A DNA stretch of 64,000 bases from Lichtheimia corymbifera B2541 (taxonomy: Eukaryota; Mucoromycota; Mucoromycetes; Mucorales; Lichtheimiaceae). Location: positions 62,001-126,000 of the forward strand of contig JNEU01001062.1 in NCBI GenBank assembly GCA_000697475.1, read 5' to 3'. Position 1 is the first letter of the stretch. The number at the start of each line of letters is the position of its first letter. This document shows positions 24,839 through 36,197 of this stretch, piece after piece. Position numbers and translations under genes: made by a program. A model generated the notes under the pieces. It was not told where the DNA came from. It searched no databases and saw only the letters and a program-made list of their open reading frames with translations.

Positions 24839-26590
24839 ATGACACAGCTTTACAGCTCCTCGGCCAAATTATTTTCGTTACTATACTCGTCCAACAAGAG
24901 CGGGCGACACCAGCAACAGCAACAGCACCAACAACATAATTCATCCATATCCCCCAATACCACCCATATCGCTGTCATCACTCAAAAGGATGGCACTGTA
25001 GTTACTCGATGCTTAAACCGACGCCCTTTAACATCGCCAACCGATTCTTCAATATCCAACAACACATTACAATCTTCCAAGAAGCAGCGTTGCTTTGCCT
25101 TTTTGAAATTCTCCGGTTTAAGGAACCGATCCTCACCCTTGGCAGCAGGACCATCATCACCTTTACCATCATGTGAGTTTATATGATAGATTAACTTGAA
25201 AGATCTATTTTTATTAAATCATGCTAACGGATCACTTAGGCGATATTCTGCAGCGCCTTCCACCTGAGGTCATCCAACTTGTGCTTGTGTATCTCGACTG
25301 CGCAAGCATTGCAACCCTATCAAGGACAAATCGACATATGCATGCAGTGTGCAGTGACGATGGATTATGGCGTACATTATTGACTCGACACTTTGGTGCT
25401 CGAATCAAATGTCCCATTTTACCAGCATCTGACTATTATCGTCATCATGCGCTTTTGGAAAAAAGATGGCAACGAGGGCAAGCACAAGCACGGTATATGG
25501 TGGGTCACACAGATAGCGTTTATTGTATTATGCGGTATGATGAGAGGTACCTTGTCAGCGGTAGCAGGGACCATTCTATACGCATTTGGGATTTGGCAAC
25601 ATACACATGCGTGGCAAGTCGCACACATCACGATGGCAGTGTATTATGTCTCAAAATTCAGCGGGATAGCGGACATCATTGGATGGTATCTGGATCATCG
25701 GATGGCACATGTGTCATTTGGCACTCGTTACCAGCATTGGTTCCTGTGCATCGCTTACGCGGTCATACTAATGGTGTACTGGATGTATGCATTGTCAATG
25801 AATGGATCGTAAGTGCATCACGTGATGGCACGGTGCGTGTTTGGGATCAGCTTACGGCAAAGGAAATTCGCCGTCTCGATGGCCATGGTGGACCTGTCAA
25901 TGCACTGCAGCAAATCCGTGGCACACCGCATGTTGTTTCAGCTTCGGGAGATGGTACACTTAAAGTATGGAATGTAGATACAGGAGAGTGTTTACGGACT
26001 CTTGTTGGGCATCTACGTGGTCTCGCTTGTGCAAAATATGACCCCATGGCTGGAAGGATCTTTAGTGGCGGCCAAGACGCATTGCTTAAAATATGGAATG
26101 CCAATACGGGTGACTGCAAAGCAACACTCGTTGGCCATGATCAGCTCATTCGTACAGTGGATTGTTATGGGGTATGTTATTATTATCCCTTTTTGTGTGT
26201 GGTGGGGGTGAGGGGGATGGGTCAATTAAAGTGCATCAAAGAATGATACCATATATAAAGGTCATTTGAAATTCATTGTTCTTCGTGTTCTTTAGGATCG
26301 AGTGATCACAGGCAGCTATGATCGTACTCTCAAGGTCTGGGATGCTAATACTGGTCAATGCCTGTTAAACTTTCAAAACGCCCATGACAGCTGGATTTTC
26401 AATGCATTGATTAGTTCCACGCAGATTATCAGGTAGATCAAAGAAAAGCCCCGAAGAAGGAGTGCTATCCGACATCAAGATGTGATCATGCTCATGTGTA
26501 TTTATTTATTATTACTATAGCGCCGGTCAAGATAAACGGATTTTAGTGCTAGATTTTGGTCATGGTTTGCATCTCGGGGAAAGCAGTTAA
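24839..26590 (+). CDS. F-box/WD40 protein, probable SCF ubiquitin-ligase receptor
   Basis: Four exons (24839-25172, 25240-26171, 26296-26432, 26521-26590) give 490 residues. The F-box begins at about residue 113 (DILQRLPPEVIQLVLVYLDC) and should bind Skp1. Seven WD40 blades follow, each recognisable by GH...SGS.D...R.WD text: YLVSGSRDHSIRIWD, VSGSSDGTCVIW, IVSASRDGTVRVWD, VVSASGDGTLKVWN, FSGGQDALLKIWN, VITGSYDRTLKVWD and a last blade ending IISAGQDKRILVLDF. The N-terminal third is Q/S-rich and probably disordered. The architecture is that of Cdc4/Met30/Fbxw-type substrate receptors; which substrate is recognised cannot be told. All introns are GT-AG; the last exon supplies the end of blade seven. 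Confidence 0.93.
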
Positions 26591-27340
26591 ATACACAACA
26601 AGCTAATGCGCTTTCTTTATGATGATGGTTGATATTATTCAAAAGGGTATGAAGATGGGTGAAACAAACAAGCGAGAGAGCACATTGATGATTACGCTGA
26701 CGAGGGGAAAGAAAAGGGTGGTGCATCAGGGCAAGCAATTTTCCGATAATAAGAAAGAGCATCCATTACTACTACTATTGCTGTGGTGTTGCTGGGCAAT
26801 GCTGTACAGCAGTTGTTCGGAATTAGGCAGCCGACGAAACGGTGTTGCCTGCCAACGGGGATTGAGCTGCTGCCAAGAGAATTGCACTGGGCGTTTGAGA
26901 TAAGCAAAGAGACGATCGTTTTAGCTCATTAAGTTGATACCATAAAATTAAGAATGCCGTAACAAAGATGTCATGATGATGCAAGCGTATTTGGCGCAAC
27001 GTTGCACACACTGCTGCTTGTCAAATTATGCAAATGGAGGAAGGATGATTGGGGTACACGGTACTACCATAAATGCAGGAGGCGGTTGATAGGCTGAAGA
27101 AGCAATACAAAGACGCAATACACATCACGGCATATGGAGATATATGAAAAGGTTGCTATGCGCCCACTTGTAAAATAGGAGGTTGGCAAGCAAGAGGGAA
27201 TAGCCCGATAAATAGCACAAATGTCATCCAATCACTGGCTTTAATGACGTGGAGCCAAACAAGCTCATAATGCGCATGTGCGGGTCGTCGTTGGTTTTTT
27301 GCTTTCACTTTCTCTCTTCTCATCTAAGCATTCTGTCAAT
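26591..27340. other. Intergenic
   Basis: 750 bp between two plus-strand genes. No supported gene; expected 3' UTR and promoter sequence. Confidence 0.5.
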
Positions 27341-28594
27341 ATGAGACTAAGCAAAGTGACATCACTCGTTTCTCTTGCTTTTGTTGGAGCAGGTAAGAGA
27401 TTGTATTGAACGAGCACACTGGAATCGACATTCGGGACTAATGTGAGCAATGCTTCCACCCCATTCCATATCCTCATTATCGACGTCTTCTTCCTTTACA
27501 CACGTGGTCTGTGCATGTAAACGACTCCAGCTATTGCAGCTCCCCTTCAAGACTTATCCACCACATCCATCGACGTTACTGGTGCCCCAGCAAACGTTAA
27601 AGGCGACGAGCATCTATATGTTACAGTGACACGCACTGACGACCTTGTTGACGATGATGGTTCATTGCTCGCCGAGCGTGTTATGGCTGTTCGAGTATCC
27701 TTTGATGTGATTGAGAACCAGGTATATATATAGAGAGAGGATGCATGATTTCACTTTTTTATGCTTACACATGTAATAGCTGCATTGTAACGGTGTACCC
27801 GTTGACGTCGGGGTGTCGAATGTCCAAGTTGAAGCTGCCGTTGCACCGAATCCAGAAAAGCTGACAATCGCCTCTGAAGAAGAAGCTGCTATCTTGGAAG
27901 ACACTTTTGATGTTGGCCTTGCAAATGTGGAAGTCCATGCCACTCTCTTGGATGAAATCAAGCTCGATGATGGTACCACTTTCCGTCGTATGGCTATCGA
28001 AGAACGTATCACCGAGATCAATGGCGAACAAGTGGTTCAGACCAATGCTGGTCAACAGATCCTGGATGTCTTTGACAATGGCAAGGTGGAACGATGGGCA
28101 GTGGATCCTCTTACTGGTTTCTTACTTCCTGGACCTGCTATGATTGCTGAGGAGGAAGGTGATCAAACCCAGGAGAAACAACAACATGACGACATGTCAT
28201 CTGGTAGGTTTTTAATTTATCACCCGTTTTTTTCTTTTCTTTTCTTCTTTTCCATCATCAATCTGACACTAATGCATTCAAATCATCTCCAGAACCCCAC
28301 GATATTGCACAACAGGGCCCCAACATGATTCCCGAACACGCTGGCCAAAAGGGATGTGCCTCAGCACTTGTCGATCCTATGGTGACTTGGTGGAATGAAC
28401 AAAGCACTGCTGTTCGTGGCATGATCACTGGTGGTGTATGCGCATTTTTCCTCGCCATTGCTATGGTTATCCGCCAAATCATGGTCTCTGCTCACGATGA
28501 ATACGAGCCCATTGCATTGTCTGACAAGGAAGATGAACAAATCTGGTCAACCACCGAGAAAAAAGACGAAGAAAAGCAACCCTTCCTTTCGTAA
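27341..28594 (+). CDS. Type I membrane protein of unknown function
   Basis: Four exons (27341-27392, 27531-27721, 27780-28203, 28293-28594) give 322 residues. A signal peptide is clear (MRLSKVTSLVSLAFVGA, then cleavage near AIAAPLQ). A lumenal or extracellular domain of about 240 residues follows, acidic and with little Cys, including LHCNGVPVDV and a stretch ending NGKVERWAVDPLTGFLLPGP. One membrane segment lies near the C terminus (GMITGGVCAFFLAIAMVI), and the cytosolic tail is short and acidic (ALSDKEDEQIW). I do not recognise the family. Topology points to the secretory pathway or cell surface. Splice junctions are all GT-AG and keep frame across the first 52-nt exon, which carries most of the signal peptide. 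Confidence 0.8.
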
Positions 28595-28924
28595 AAGCAC
28601 CAATTTCACATATACGATAGCGTTCCTCTTTTCTCCACAATATGACAACAACAATGAATCAATTTTTCGTTACACAACTTTAGCTAAAAAATGTTGGCTT
28701 GAACTTTATTGTGCATTCAATGCACATTAGATATATATATATGGGCTAAAGAGAGAAAGAAGGAGAACGTATGAGATCGGCTATAATGATCCTTTTGGTA
28801 TATAATTAACATATGGTGTAAACAGCAAACAAAAAAAGGTGTGTGTGTGTAAGAAGAAAACGAGTGGGATGTTATGTACAAAAGAGCGAGAAGAGGAGGA
28901 TAATAGTCGTCAGATGATGACAGA
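28595..28924. other. Convergent intergenic
   Basis: 3' ends of the membrane-protein gene (+) and the small Ser-rich gene (-). No gene is supported here. Confidence 0.5.
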
Positions 28925-29176
28925 TCACGAAAAGATGGCAGAAAGATTTCGGTGTTGCTGTTGGTAAGAGTCCTTTTTGCGGATGGTGCCAATGAATCGC
29001 TTTAACTTTACGGTCAAATTCTTGTTGTGATCAGCAGCGGTGGATGAGGAAGAGGACGAGGATGATGAAGAGGAGCTCGACGCGGTAGAAAGTGTTGGTG
29101 ATTGGGGTTCTTGCTCGAATACGGTATCCGGTAGAGGCGTGTCAATATCAAAGTGTTCGACGAATCGTGAAGCCAT
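28925..29176 (-). CDS. Small Ser-rich protein, hypothetical
   Basis: An intronless 83-residue frame starts MASRFVEHFDIDTPLPDTVF, has a run of about 14 serines, and ends with a basic segment LTVKLKRFIGTIRKKDSYQQ. A TATA-like AATATATAAA lies ~75 bp upstream (29251-29260, minus strand), and the segments on both sides of the serine run look like ordinary protein rather than chance translation. No family is recognised. The basic tail could contact membrane or nucleic acid, but that is a guess. Confidence 0.5.
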   Translation of the reverse strand: MASRFVEHFDIDTPLPDTVFEQEPQSPTLSTASSSSSSSSSSSSSTAADHNKNLTVKLKRFIGTIRKKDSYQQQHRNLSAIFS

Positions 29177-31589
29177 GACGTAAATTTGATGATTTGCAGA
29201 AAATGAAAAAGTGAAAAATGAAAAAGAAAACGAGTGGTTGGGGGTGGTGGTTTATATATTGGTGCAAGCAAGGAACCCACCTAGCTACCACATCCATCTT
29301 TTGACCCCGCTCCCGATCCGTCATTTTTCATACCTAAAAGGAAAGGATCGTGTGTGGGTGACACAATGAAACTCAAAGGCGTGTTGTGTGTGTGCGTGAT
29401 GGGTGTGTGCTTTTGGGTGCCCTGTTGTGTGCTCCTTTGTTCAGCGACGGTCTGGAACACGGCTACCCTAATTCAGGCTCCACCCTTCGATATACACTTT
29501 TCGCCCTGTATAGCCAACATCCCTCTTGGTCACTTTTGCTCCTACTTGAATCTCACGTTTTTATTCATTCTTCTTCTCCTATGCTGTATAGTTCACTGCA
29601 TCAAACATCCCGATGACCTGCTTCTATTTAGTGCGTGATGATATCTATTCTGGTCATTGTTTCTGATCGTTTTAAATACTTGTGTAACAGTGATCGACCC
29701 CATTGCTAAAAAAAGCACCCAATGCAGGGACATGGAAGATGTCGACTCACTTCAATTGGAGGTGTCTTTGATGCCCTGTCACCCTCGTTAAGATCCGGGT
29801 CACCATTCCCAAACATGAACGCGGTGCGGACACAATATTTAGATTTCTAGTTCCGTGTACCTGACAGTTTTGGCGATCATGTTGGGGAATAAAGCAACAA
29901 CAATAACATATAATTAACATTCATGCATGACTTTTTTACGCAGCCCACATTAACATGTGCCTGTATTTGGAGTTTTGTTGGTTTCTTTTTTTTGGGATGC
30001 AGGTTATCCCATATCGGAAAGTGATTGAGAAGAAAAAAGGTTATCATGTACGTAGTCATCACTTGCACCCAGCAACAAGTAGATTTTCTGCCATCGGCGA
30101 AGAAATACATATACCATAGGAAGACAAAGGCCACACACACACGTGCACGTCCCAAGTTAACGAATAAAGTTGGTGGTGGTGGTCTGTGGTGGTGGGGCCA
30201 TGTACACACATACACGATACTCCTCCCTCTCAACATTATGCCAGAATGTGCTACAAGTGTGTGCCCCATTGTGCAAAAAGGTCCCCCTGGCCAAAAGTGC
30301 ATACTTTTTCCGCACAGGACTTGCTCAGGGGTTGCTCCGCATTAGGATAGTCGGATTCGAATGCTGGGTTGTCCCACGTTTTATTAGGTTGAGTTGCAAA
30401 AAAGCGATATAGAAAGTACGCCTTCCCTCAAAAAGCAAGCGTTCTTCATATATTGGTGACAACCAATCATAACTATCATCACTCATTCTGAGTATCATAG
30501 GGATATCCATGCACCATGCATTGTAAGAAGGGAGAAATATAGGGTGCAATATATGCGGTGTTGCTGTTGTTACTTTGGGTCACAGGAGAAATGAATGTGC
30601 ACAACATCTACATGCAAGTATCGGACGAGAGTCATTGAAATAGAACATGTCGGCTTGTGTGTGCTGTGCATTGACGTAGTCGTCAGCCGCATTCAACTAC
30701 CAGAAATAAAGGAGGGCGTGCGAAAATGAAGTTACCTTCACATGCGAAAGGATAAAGTAGCATGAACGACAAGGATTGGTTCTTCTCGAAAATCTATCGG
30801 AGGCTTGACATCCGTGGAAATAGACATCCTCGGGTTTGCCTTGAAAAAGTGCATGAAACTGATTTGGTGAAACCGCGGAAGGACAGCAGGATCGCCACCT
30901 GTTTTCTTCAGACTCATACTGACTACGCCAACTCCTTGATATACGACCCATGCTGTAGCAACGACATTATAGTTAAAGAATCGCTCCAGTTCTCACTTTC
31001 AAAAGCTGTTGTTACCATGTATGATAATTCGATCCAATATCTATGAACGGTCCTTAGCAAGGGCTAATCCTTGTATAATCCTGATGCCAAATAAATAGCA
31101 ATGCTCTCTTCCTCTCAGCTCATGCAAGCATTTTTATGTTCTTGAGCCCTTGTCTTTTATTGAACTACATTATAAAATACAACTAGCTTTCAAAGGTACT
31201 ATACGCTTCGCTGGGCCGAAGCACTGAATTGGTTGGCGTTGTCCCTTCCACTCCATGCACACTCGAACACCCAAGAGTAATTTCTCGACAAAGTCGTTCG
31301 CTTGTTCCAACGTGATTGGTATGTAGCGTTGTCTCCATTACTTGAACCTCCCTGGAATTGACACTACTTGTCGCTCGTTTCCATAGCGACCATTTGGCTG
31401 AATGCACCGCTCTATTACACCCCCATTGCTGACAATGACCGGTCGATATTATTGCTACATAGTTGCTGCAAGTACCTACGTTAAAAATGAAAGAAAAAAC
31501 AGTGGAATAAAGGCTGGAGATGCTGAGAAAAGGGGTAGAATGATATATGGGTGAGACCCACAAGTTGATGATAAGTCTGGGAAAACCAC
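29177..31589. other. Long intergenic region
   Basis: 2.4 kb between the small Ser-rich gene and U6. I find no supported protein gene. Short frames lack domains and splice logic. Local features are GGTGGT-type repeats near 30168-30190 and G/T-rich stretches near 29380-29410. Confidence 0.4.
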
Positions 31590-31597
31590 TTTAAAAG
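31590..31597 (+). promoter_or_regulatory. TATA box of U6 snRNA gene
   Basis: TTTAAAAG lies about 30 bp before the inferred U6 start at 31626, the spacing expected for TFIIIB recruitment at U6 genes. Confidence 0.65.
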
Positions 31598-31625
31598 GCG
31601 TTCGATTGTGGGGGGTAATTGACAC

Positions 31626-31649
31626 GTCCTCAGGACCTCTGTCACTTCT

Positions 31650-31681
<32 letters not shown>

Positions 31682-31742
31682 GGCCCCTGCACAAGGATGA
31701 CACTAACTCTCTGAGATGGATAGCTCTACGGAGCAAATTTTT
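31626..31742 (+). ncRNA. U6: U6 spliceosomal snRNA
   Basis: The core is unmistakable: AAAATTGGAACGATACAGAG, then AAGATTAGCATGGCCCCTGC, then ACAAGGATGACAC. It includes the ACAGAGA box that pairs with the 5' splice site and the AGC triad of the catalytic centre, followed by the internal stem-loop. A 5' hairpin GTCC-TCA-GGAC (31626-31636) replaces the usual GC-rich 5' stem. The 3' part is diverged and ends in a hairpin GCTC-TACG-GAGC (31723-31734) before a run of nine T, a Pol III terminator. There is no intron. Length ~117 nt compares with 106-112 nt in human and yeast. Confidence 0.95.
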
Positions 31743-31746
31743 TTTT
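31738..31746 (+). terminator. Pol III T-run terminator of U6
   Basis: Nine consecutive T follow the 3' hairpin of U6, as expected for Pol III termination. Confidence 0.8.
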
Positions 31747-31749
31747 ACT

Positions 31750-32272
31750 TGTTGCCTTTGCTTATTATATTACTGTCGTGTTGAGGGACGTGGCTATACA
31801 AAGCTCTGAAGCAATAGCCCGTATCTGAAATACTTTTGAAAGACGTGTGCTTTATTATATTTTAGGGTGGTGTATATATATATGAGTATTGAGTTGGAGT
31901 ACAAAAGGTATTGGGTGCAACCCATGTTGCTACACAGATGTTGGCTACTCTTTTGATAGACGACATTACATTATCATATCGCTTTTACCCTCAAGCAGCG
32001 TTTACCATGGATTATTCAATGTTGACCTTGCGAGTTATTACACAAAGATACCTACAATCCGTATACTTGGATGCATATGATGATGGTGAATCCACAAAAG
32101 AGTACCGCTTCTCAATCACAGCGACATTTTGCACAGCCACTCTGGAGATAAACCCGATCCAGCATAGTTTTGTGCGCACAGGCTATTTATATTCCGCAAA
32201 AGGCCACTCAATTGATTGCAACCAAACAACAATAGTGTGTATTTACAATAAAAATGAGAGTATTATATGTAT
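31750..32272. other. Intergenic
   Basis: Downstream of U6 and 3' of the phosphate carrier. No clear B box or gene recognised. Confidence 0.4.
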
Positions 32273-33476
32273 CTACTGCTCGATTTCTTCTATTTTACTT
32301 TGGTTGTCATTGTCGTTTGGCGTTGAACCTGTTGTTGGCAAGCCGACATAGACCTTGAATGTATCGTAAAAGAGCCACTGAAGACCAGTCAATGTACCAA
32401 TCATGACGATACGAGGACCAAGACCACGCCAGACACCCTTCCATCCAAGCTCTTTGGCAACTTCGATAGCGCCCATTTTAGGTTGACCGGGTGCAGGCTC
32501 GGGAAGATTATTGAGTTTGGACACAACCACGTCGGCTGGATGAGAAACAGAAGCACACAAGACACCAGCAATATAACCACCAGCAAAGCTGACACCAAGC
32601 TATGGATATGACATGTTAATGAATCATGCATATATGATATGATAACATCATACCTGCTGCAACTTGTTGTATTCATGCTTTGGTTTGCTGAGACATGTCT
32701 TGTAGATAAATTCGACCGTAGCTTCGAAGGATGCAAACTTCATCATAGTATATGGAATCTGACGACCCCAAAGAGGTGTGATGCCCTTATAGAAGCCCTT
32801 GAGACCTTCAGCAGCATTCAACTTTTTGAAGCCTTCAATGGTACCGCGTGCAAAAGGTGGATAGGATGTCTGTTGTCGCACCTTGAGTGCTTCCCAGGGA
32901 CACAACAGAATGTCAGCGAAAAATTCGGCTGAAGCGGAAGCCGTGAGGTACAATAAACCACGATACTTGTGTGCATTGGTTTCACCAACGATATCGGCAT
33001 ACTTGTATTTGAAATACTCGTAAAGACCATACTTGCCAGCACCTTGCATTGAGTAGCCAACAGCGGTAGGACCAAAGCCCACCAACAAACCTCCCATGCC
33101 TTCAGTACGAATGATTGTTTTCCATCCATCCACAATGCCCTTATAGAGGTCTGGCTTCACCTATATGCATGCATACATGCATGAACTTCCAATCCAATAA
33201 CCAGTAAAATGATATTTCTCTTACCTGAAGTCGACACTTTACAAGATCCAACGGGGTCATTAGAGCATGCGTAGGTCTAATTGATACACACATGTTTGTG
33301 TGAGAATACTGTAATCTGTGTAATCCCTCTCGATATAACAGTTACCCGCAAGCGAGGATACCACCAATGGTGCATGCAGCGAAGTATTGACTGCTGTATA
33401 GTTCAATAGGCTTCTTGGGTGCAAATGGCTTGTTTTCTTGCACAGAGGCAATAAAATACTGGCTTGCGATAGACAT
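32273..33476 (-). CDS. MIR1: Mitochondrial phosphate carrier (SLC25A3/Mir1 type)
   Basis: Four exons on the minus strand (33346-33476, 33225-33276, 32654-33160, 32273-32599) give 338 residues, normal for the carrier family. The three mitochondrial-carrier repeats carry PLDLVKCRLQ, PWEALKVRQQ and PADVVVSKLN, matching the Px[DE]xx[KR] signature (the third is altered). Text such as LYKGIVDGWKTIIRTEG, GFGPTAVGYSMQGAGKYG and GLYEYFKYKYAD is typical of phosphate carriers rather than other carriers. It imports phosphate with protons across the inner membrane for ATP synthesis. The start at 33476 gives a short N-tail; a TATA-like ATATAAAG lies ~70 bp upstream (33543-33550, minus strand). Confidence 0.95.
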
Positions 33477-34175
33477 GGTCGAGTTGTTGCAAAAGGAAGA
33501 ATAGAGAAGATACTGCTCATTCAAAGGGCCACATGCCCAATGCTTTATATTATCAGTAGGGTAGGCAAAAAAGGCAGTCGATGACGATCTCCTATGTCGG
33601 AAATGGACGGGAGATTCTCCACCATTATGAATCATATGCCGCCCAAGCCCCTCATGTTCCTTTGTAACACTGAGCAGCAGTGCAAAAGTCATTGTATCGT
33701 CCTCGTTCATCCTTTAGACATGTATTATCTCGGAAACGCTCGGGAGTTTGCTATGGAATCTAAACCCTATTCAAGCGCTTTCGCCCCGTACTTTATTGTC
33801 GGAACGTGCTGTTACGAGCAGGATGTAACTTTTCCCCTCCTTTGTATGTCTCGTTCACGGCGTAAAGTGCGTGAGTCATGTATATAGGATGTTACTAGGA
33901 TGTACGGTTGCTTTGACAACCCCGTTCTCAGTTCCACCATGCAAATGTTTATCCGACGTGTCATGACGCATGAATGATGATGATGTCCTGATGATCCCCT
34001 TACCATATTTGCCACAGACATTGATCCCATCATTATTCCAAGGTAAACCAAAATCATACATGCCATTATACTGTTATTACTTCAAAAGCTTGCTATACAT
34101 ATATATATACAAATGATGCGTGCCTGATATATCAAAGATCAAATCATAATAGGACTAAAGATTGTAACTCGGCCT
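33477..34175. other. Intergenic
   Basis: Promoter of the phosphate carrier and 3' flank of the dsRBM gene. No gene seen. Confidence 0.5.
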
Positions 34176-35447
34176 TCAATCGCGAACAATCACGCACAAT
34201 CCGTTCTGAGATAGCTCTTCAAGTGCCTGTGCTGCTGTACAATGCTTGGCTTGATTCTTTGATTGACACCATTGCGTACCCAAAAACACATATGGTTCTT
34301 GCTGCTGCTGCTGCTGCTGCTGTACATTTGGAGTTTGCTTATCCTTTTTGGGTTGTAGCGTAATGGTGCATCGAAAGATGGTACTTTTTGTGCGTTCATC
34401 AATGCTGTCCTCGATGTCATAGGTTGGTATCTCCCATTGCAATTTGCTTGCCAACTCGTTCAGCATCCCCATCTCGGTTTTGTTGAAGGTTGAGATAATA
34501 GGTCGCTTGTGGATTCCTGGTGGAAGACTGAGTTTTGGCAAAGGACGCGTTAAAACACCTGGTGGAAGAGCAGAAGGCTGTGGTTGTAGTTGCTGATGTG
34601 ATTGTTGGGATGGAAATAATGATGGTTGTTGTTGTTGTGGTGGTGGTGAAAATAATGATGGTGGTTGCTGTGGTGATTGTAATGGTTGAGGTTGCTGTAG
34701 TGATTGTAGAGGTGGTGGTTGTTGTTGGTCGACTGATACACCACACACATCATATACCAACGCGACTATGGCGTAATAAGCACAATAATTCTTGGCATCA
34801 TTGACAGTATCTTGTGGTTCAGGTGTAGTGAAAACACGACTATCGACAAAGAGAGTAGCTGTGTAGGGTGCATGGGTGTGTCCACCAATGGCATGATATG
34901 CTTGAGCAATTGTATAGCGTGGTGGTTCAATGGCAAGCACCTGAGCAAGTTCATGAAGCAGACTGATATATGATTTGGATTGTTGATCCTTTAGAGAATG
35001 ATCCAACCAACGTTGCACACGTTGCACCATCTGCCGTCGTGGAGCTGTTGAAGGACTGGATGGTATCTTGTTGCTGACTGGGGACAATGCATTATTCATT
35101 GGTGCTGTTGTTGTAGGAGGAGCTATAACAGCATTCGCCTTTGCAAACGACTGCCATGCTGAAGTATCCTTTTCATCCAAGGGCTCTTCTTGAAGAGGCG
35201 GTACTCTAGCTTTGGACATGTATGGTTGATCATATAACGCCATCGCTGACACGGCTTCTTTGGCTGTCTTTTTCTTCTTGTAGAAATGGGATCGATAGGT
35301 GCGTCCAAAGAGGGTCAATTCTGCAGCGTATCCTTTAATGGCGTCATTGTAATGGTATAAGTATTCCAGCTTGGAAGGTTGCTTCTTTTGAATGCTGGAG
35401 ACCTTTTGGATGTGTTCGTTCAATTGTGAAGTGGCAGCCTCTGACAT
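34176..35447 (-). CDS. Protein with three dsRNA-binding-motif-like regions
   Basis: An intronless frame of 423 residues starts MSEAATSQLN; an in-frame ATG 99 bp upstream exists but adds unconvincing sequence. Region 1 (about 24-72) has the dsRBM pattern EYLYHYNDAIKGYAAELTLF, then GRTYRSHFYKKKKTAKEAVS, with the basic KKKK-K start of helix 2. Region 2 (~157-230) has LHELAQVLAIEPPRYTI, then PYTATLFVDSRVF and a following helix. Region 3 (~325-415) has LNELASKLQWEIPTYDI, then STIFRCTITLQPKKD, then YVFLGTQWCQSKNQAKHCTA. A P/Q-rich linker (low-complexity GTT/GGT DNA at 34604-34740) separates 2 and 3. Regions 2 and 3 are weaker matches. A dsRNA-binding role, for example as a Dicer partner in RNAi, is inference from domain layout. 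Confidence 0.7.
   Translation of the reverse strand: MSEAATSQLNEHIQKVSSIQKKQPSKLEYLYHYNDAIKGYAAELTLFGRTYRSHFYKKKKTAKEAVSAMALYDQPYMSKARVPPLQEEPLDEKDTSAWQSFAKANAVIAPPTTTAPMNNALSPVSNKIPSSPSTAPRRQMVQRVQRWLDHSLKDQQSKSYISLLHELAQVLAIEPPRYTIAQAYHAIGGHTHAPYTATLFVDSRVFTTPEPQDTVNDAKNYCAYYAIVALVYDVCGVSVDQQQPPPLQSLQQPQPLQSPQQPPSLFSPPPQQQQPSLFPSQQSHQQLQPQPSALPPGVLTRPLPKLSLPPGIHKRPIISTFNKTEMGMLNELASKLQWEIPTYDIEDSIDERTKSTIFRCTITLQPKKDKQTPNVQQQQQQQQEPYVFLGTQWCQSKNQAKHCTAAQALEELSQNGLCVIVRD
34604..34740. repeat. Trinucleotide-rich low-complexity tract
   Basis: Imperfect GTT/GGT-type repeats inside the dsRBM gene encode a P/Q-rich linker. Also a (GCT)n run at ~34303-34322 encodes Q residues. Confidence 0.7.
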
Positions 35448-36197
35448 TGGAAAGTGGCGGAAGGTGTGGAATGCAAAGAGACACGGAAAAGAAGGCGACT
35501 TGCGCGTTTCAGAAAGTTGGCTGCGGGTTAAGCAAGCAGACACCACAATCTATCATCTCCATAGCTACTCACCCCAATCCATCCATATCAAGTGATACAC
35601 CTCTTCCACTCATCACCCTTGTACATCATGGCATGATCAATTTAACGAGAAATAAAAGAGATTTCTACACAAGAAGAGATAGATGAAGGGTTATTTTGTA
35701 CTACACGTATGCCATGGTAATATCATTTGTCTATGCTCCTCTTTGCGTTAGCCTTTGACATAAACGGCATTTATCCATTTTCTCGATTTTCTGTCGGCAT
35801 TTCATCAATTTGATATAACGAGTACAATGGAAGCAAAAGATGATAATGTTTGAGACAACATTGACAGCCTTCTTACTCTTTTCCTTTATATAACGATATC
35901 TAGTGATAAGCGGTGGTATTGAAGAAGAATGTAACAAGAGGATAGGTGAATGCTATTGACGATCACAAGACCCAAAGTGTAAGCATTTGAGGACTTCTTG
36001 ATTAGGATGTTGCACGTTCTTCTGTGCACTGCGGGTCCAATCTTTTTATTTGAGGATCCGCAGGTCTTTCCTGCGTTTCCGGCGTGCAAGGTTTGGGTCA
36101 ATATAAGGCAAAATAGAGGCTCCCACTTGCCGTGTGCAGTGTTTCTTTTCTTTCTCTCTTCTTTTTTCTCCTCTTTTTAACTATACACCTTCCCCAT
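35448..36197. other. Divergent intergenic
   Basis: Promoters of the dsRBM gene (-) and the small membrane protein (+). Contains a 9-bp inverted repeat TGCGGGTCC / GGATCCGCA at 36030-36061. No gene seen. Confidence 0.5.

Noticed and set aside
30320..30390. GGATTCGAATGC text that looks like a tRNA T-arm.
   Set aside because: No matching D-arm, anticodon arm or acceptor stem can be drawn around it.
31183..31563. 126-residue open frame on the minus strand just upstream of U6.
   Set aside because: No domain, no convincing start or signal; it runs into the U6 promoter region. Possible last exon of a gene, but nothing upstream supports it.
34535..34804. Val/Met-rich plus-strand frame opposite the dsRBM gene.
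   Set aside because: It is the shadow of the GTT/GGT low-complexity tract encoding the P/Q linker on the other strand.
36030..36061. 9-bp inverted repeat TGCGGGTCC / GGATCCGCA.
   Set aside because: One mismatch, short stem, no T-run or downstream gene relation; probably chance or a palindromic factor site.
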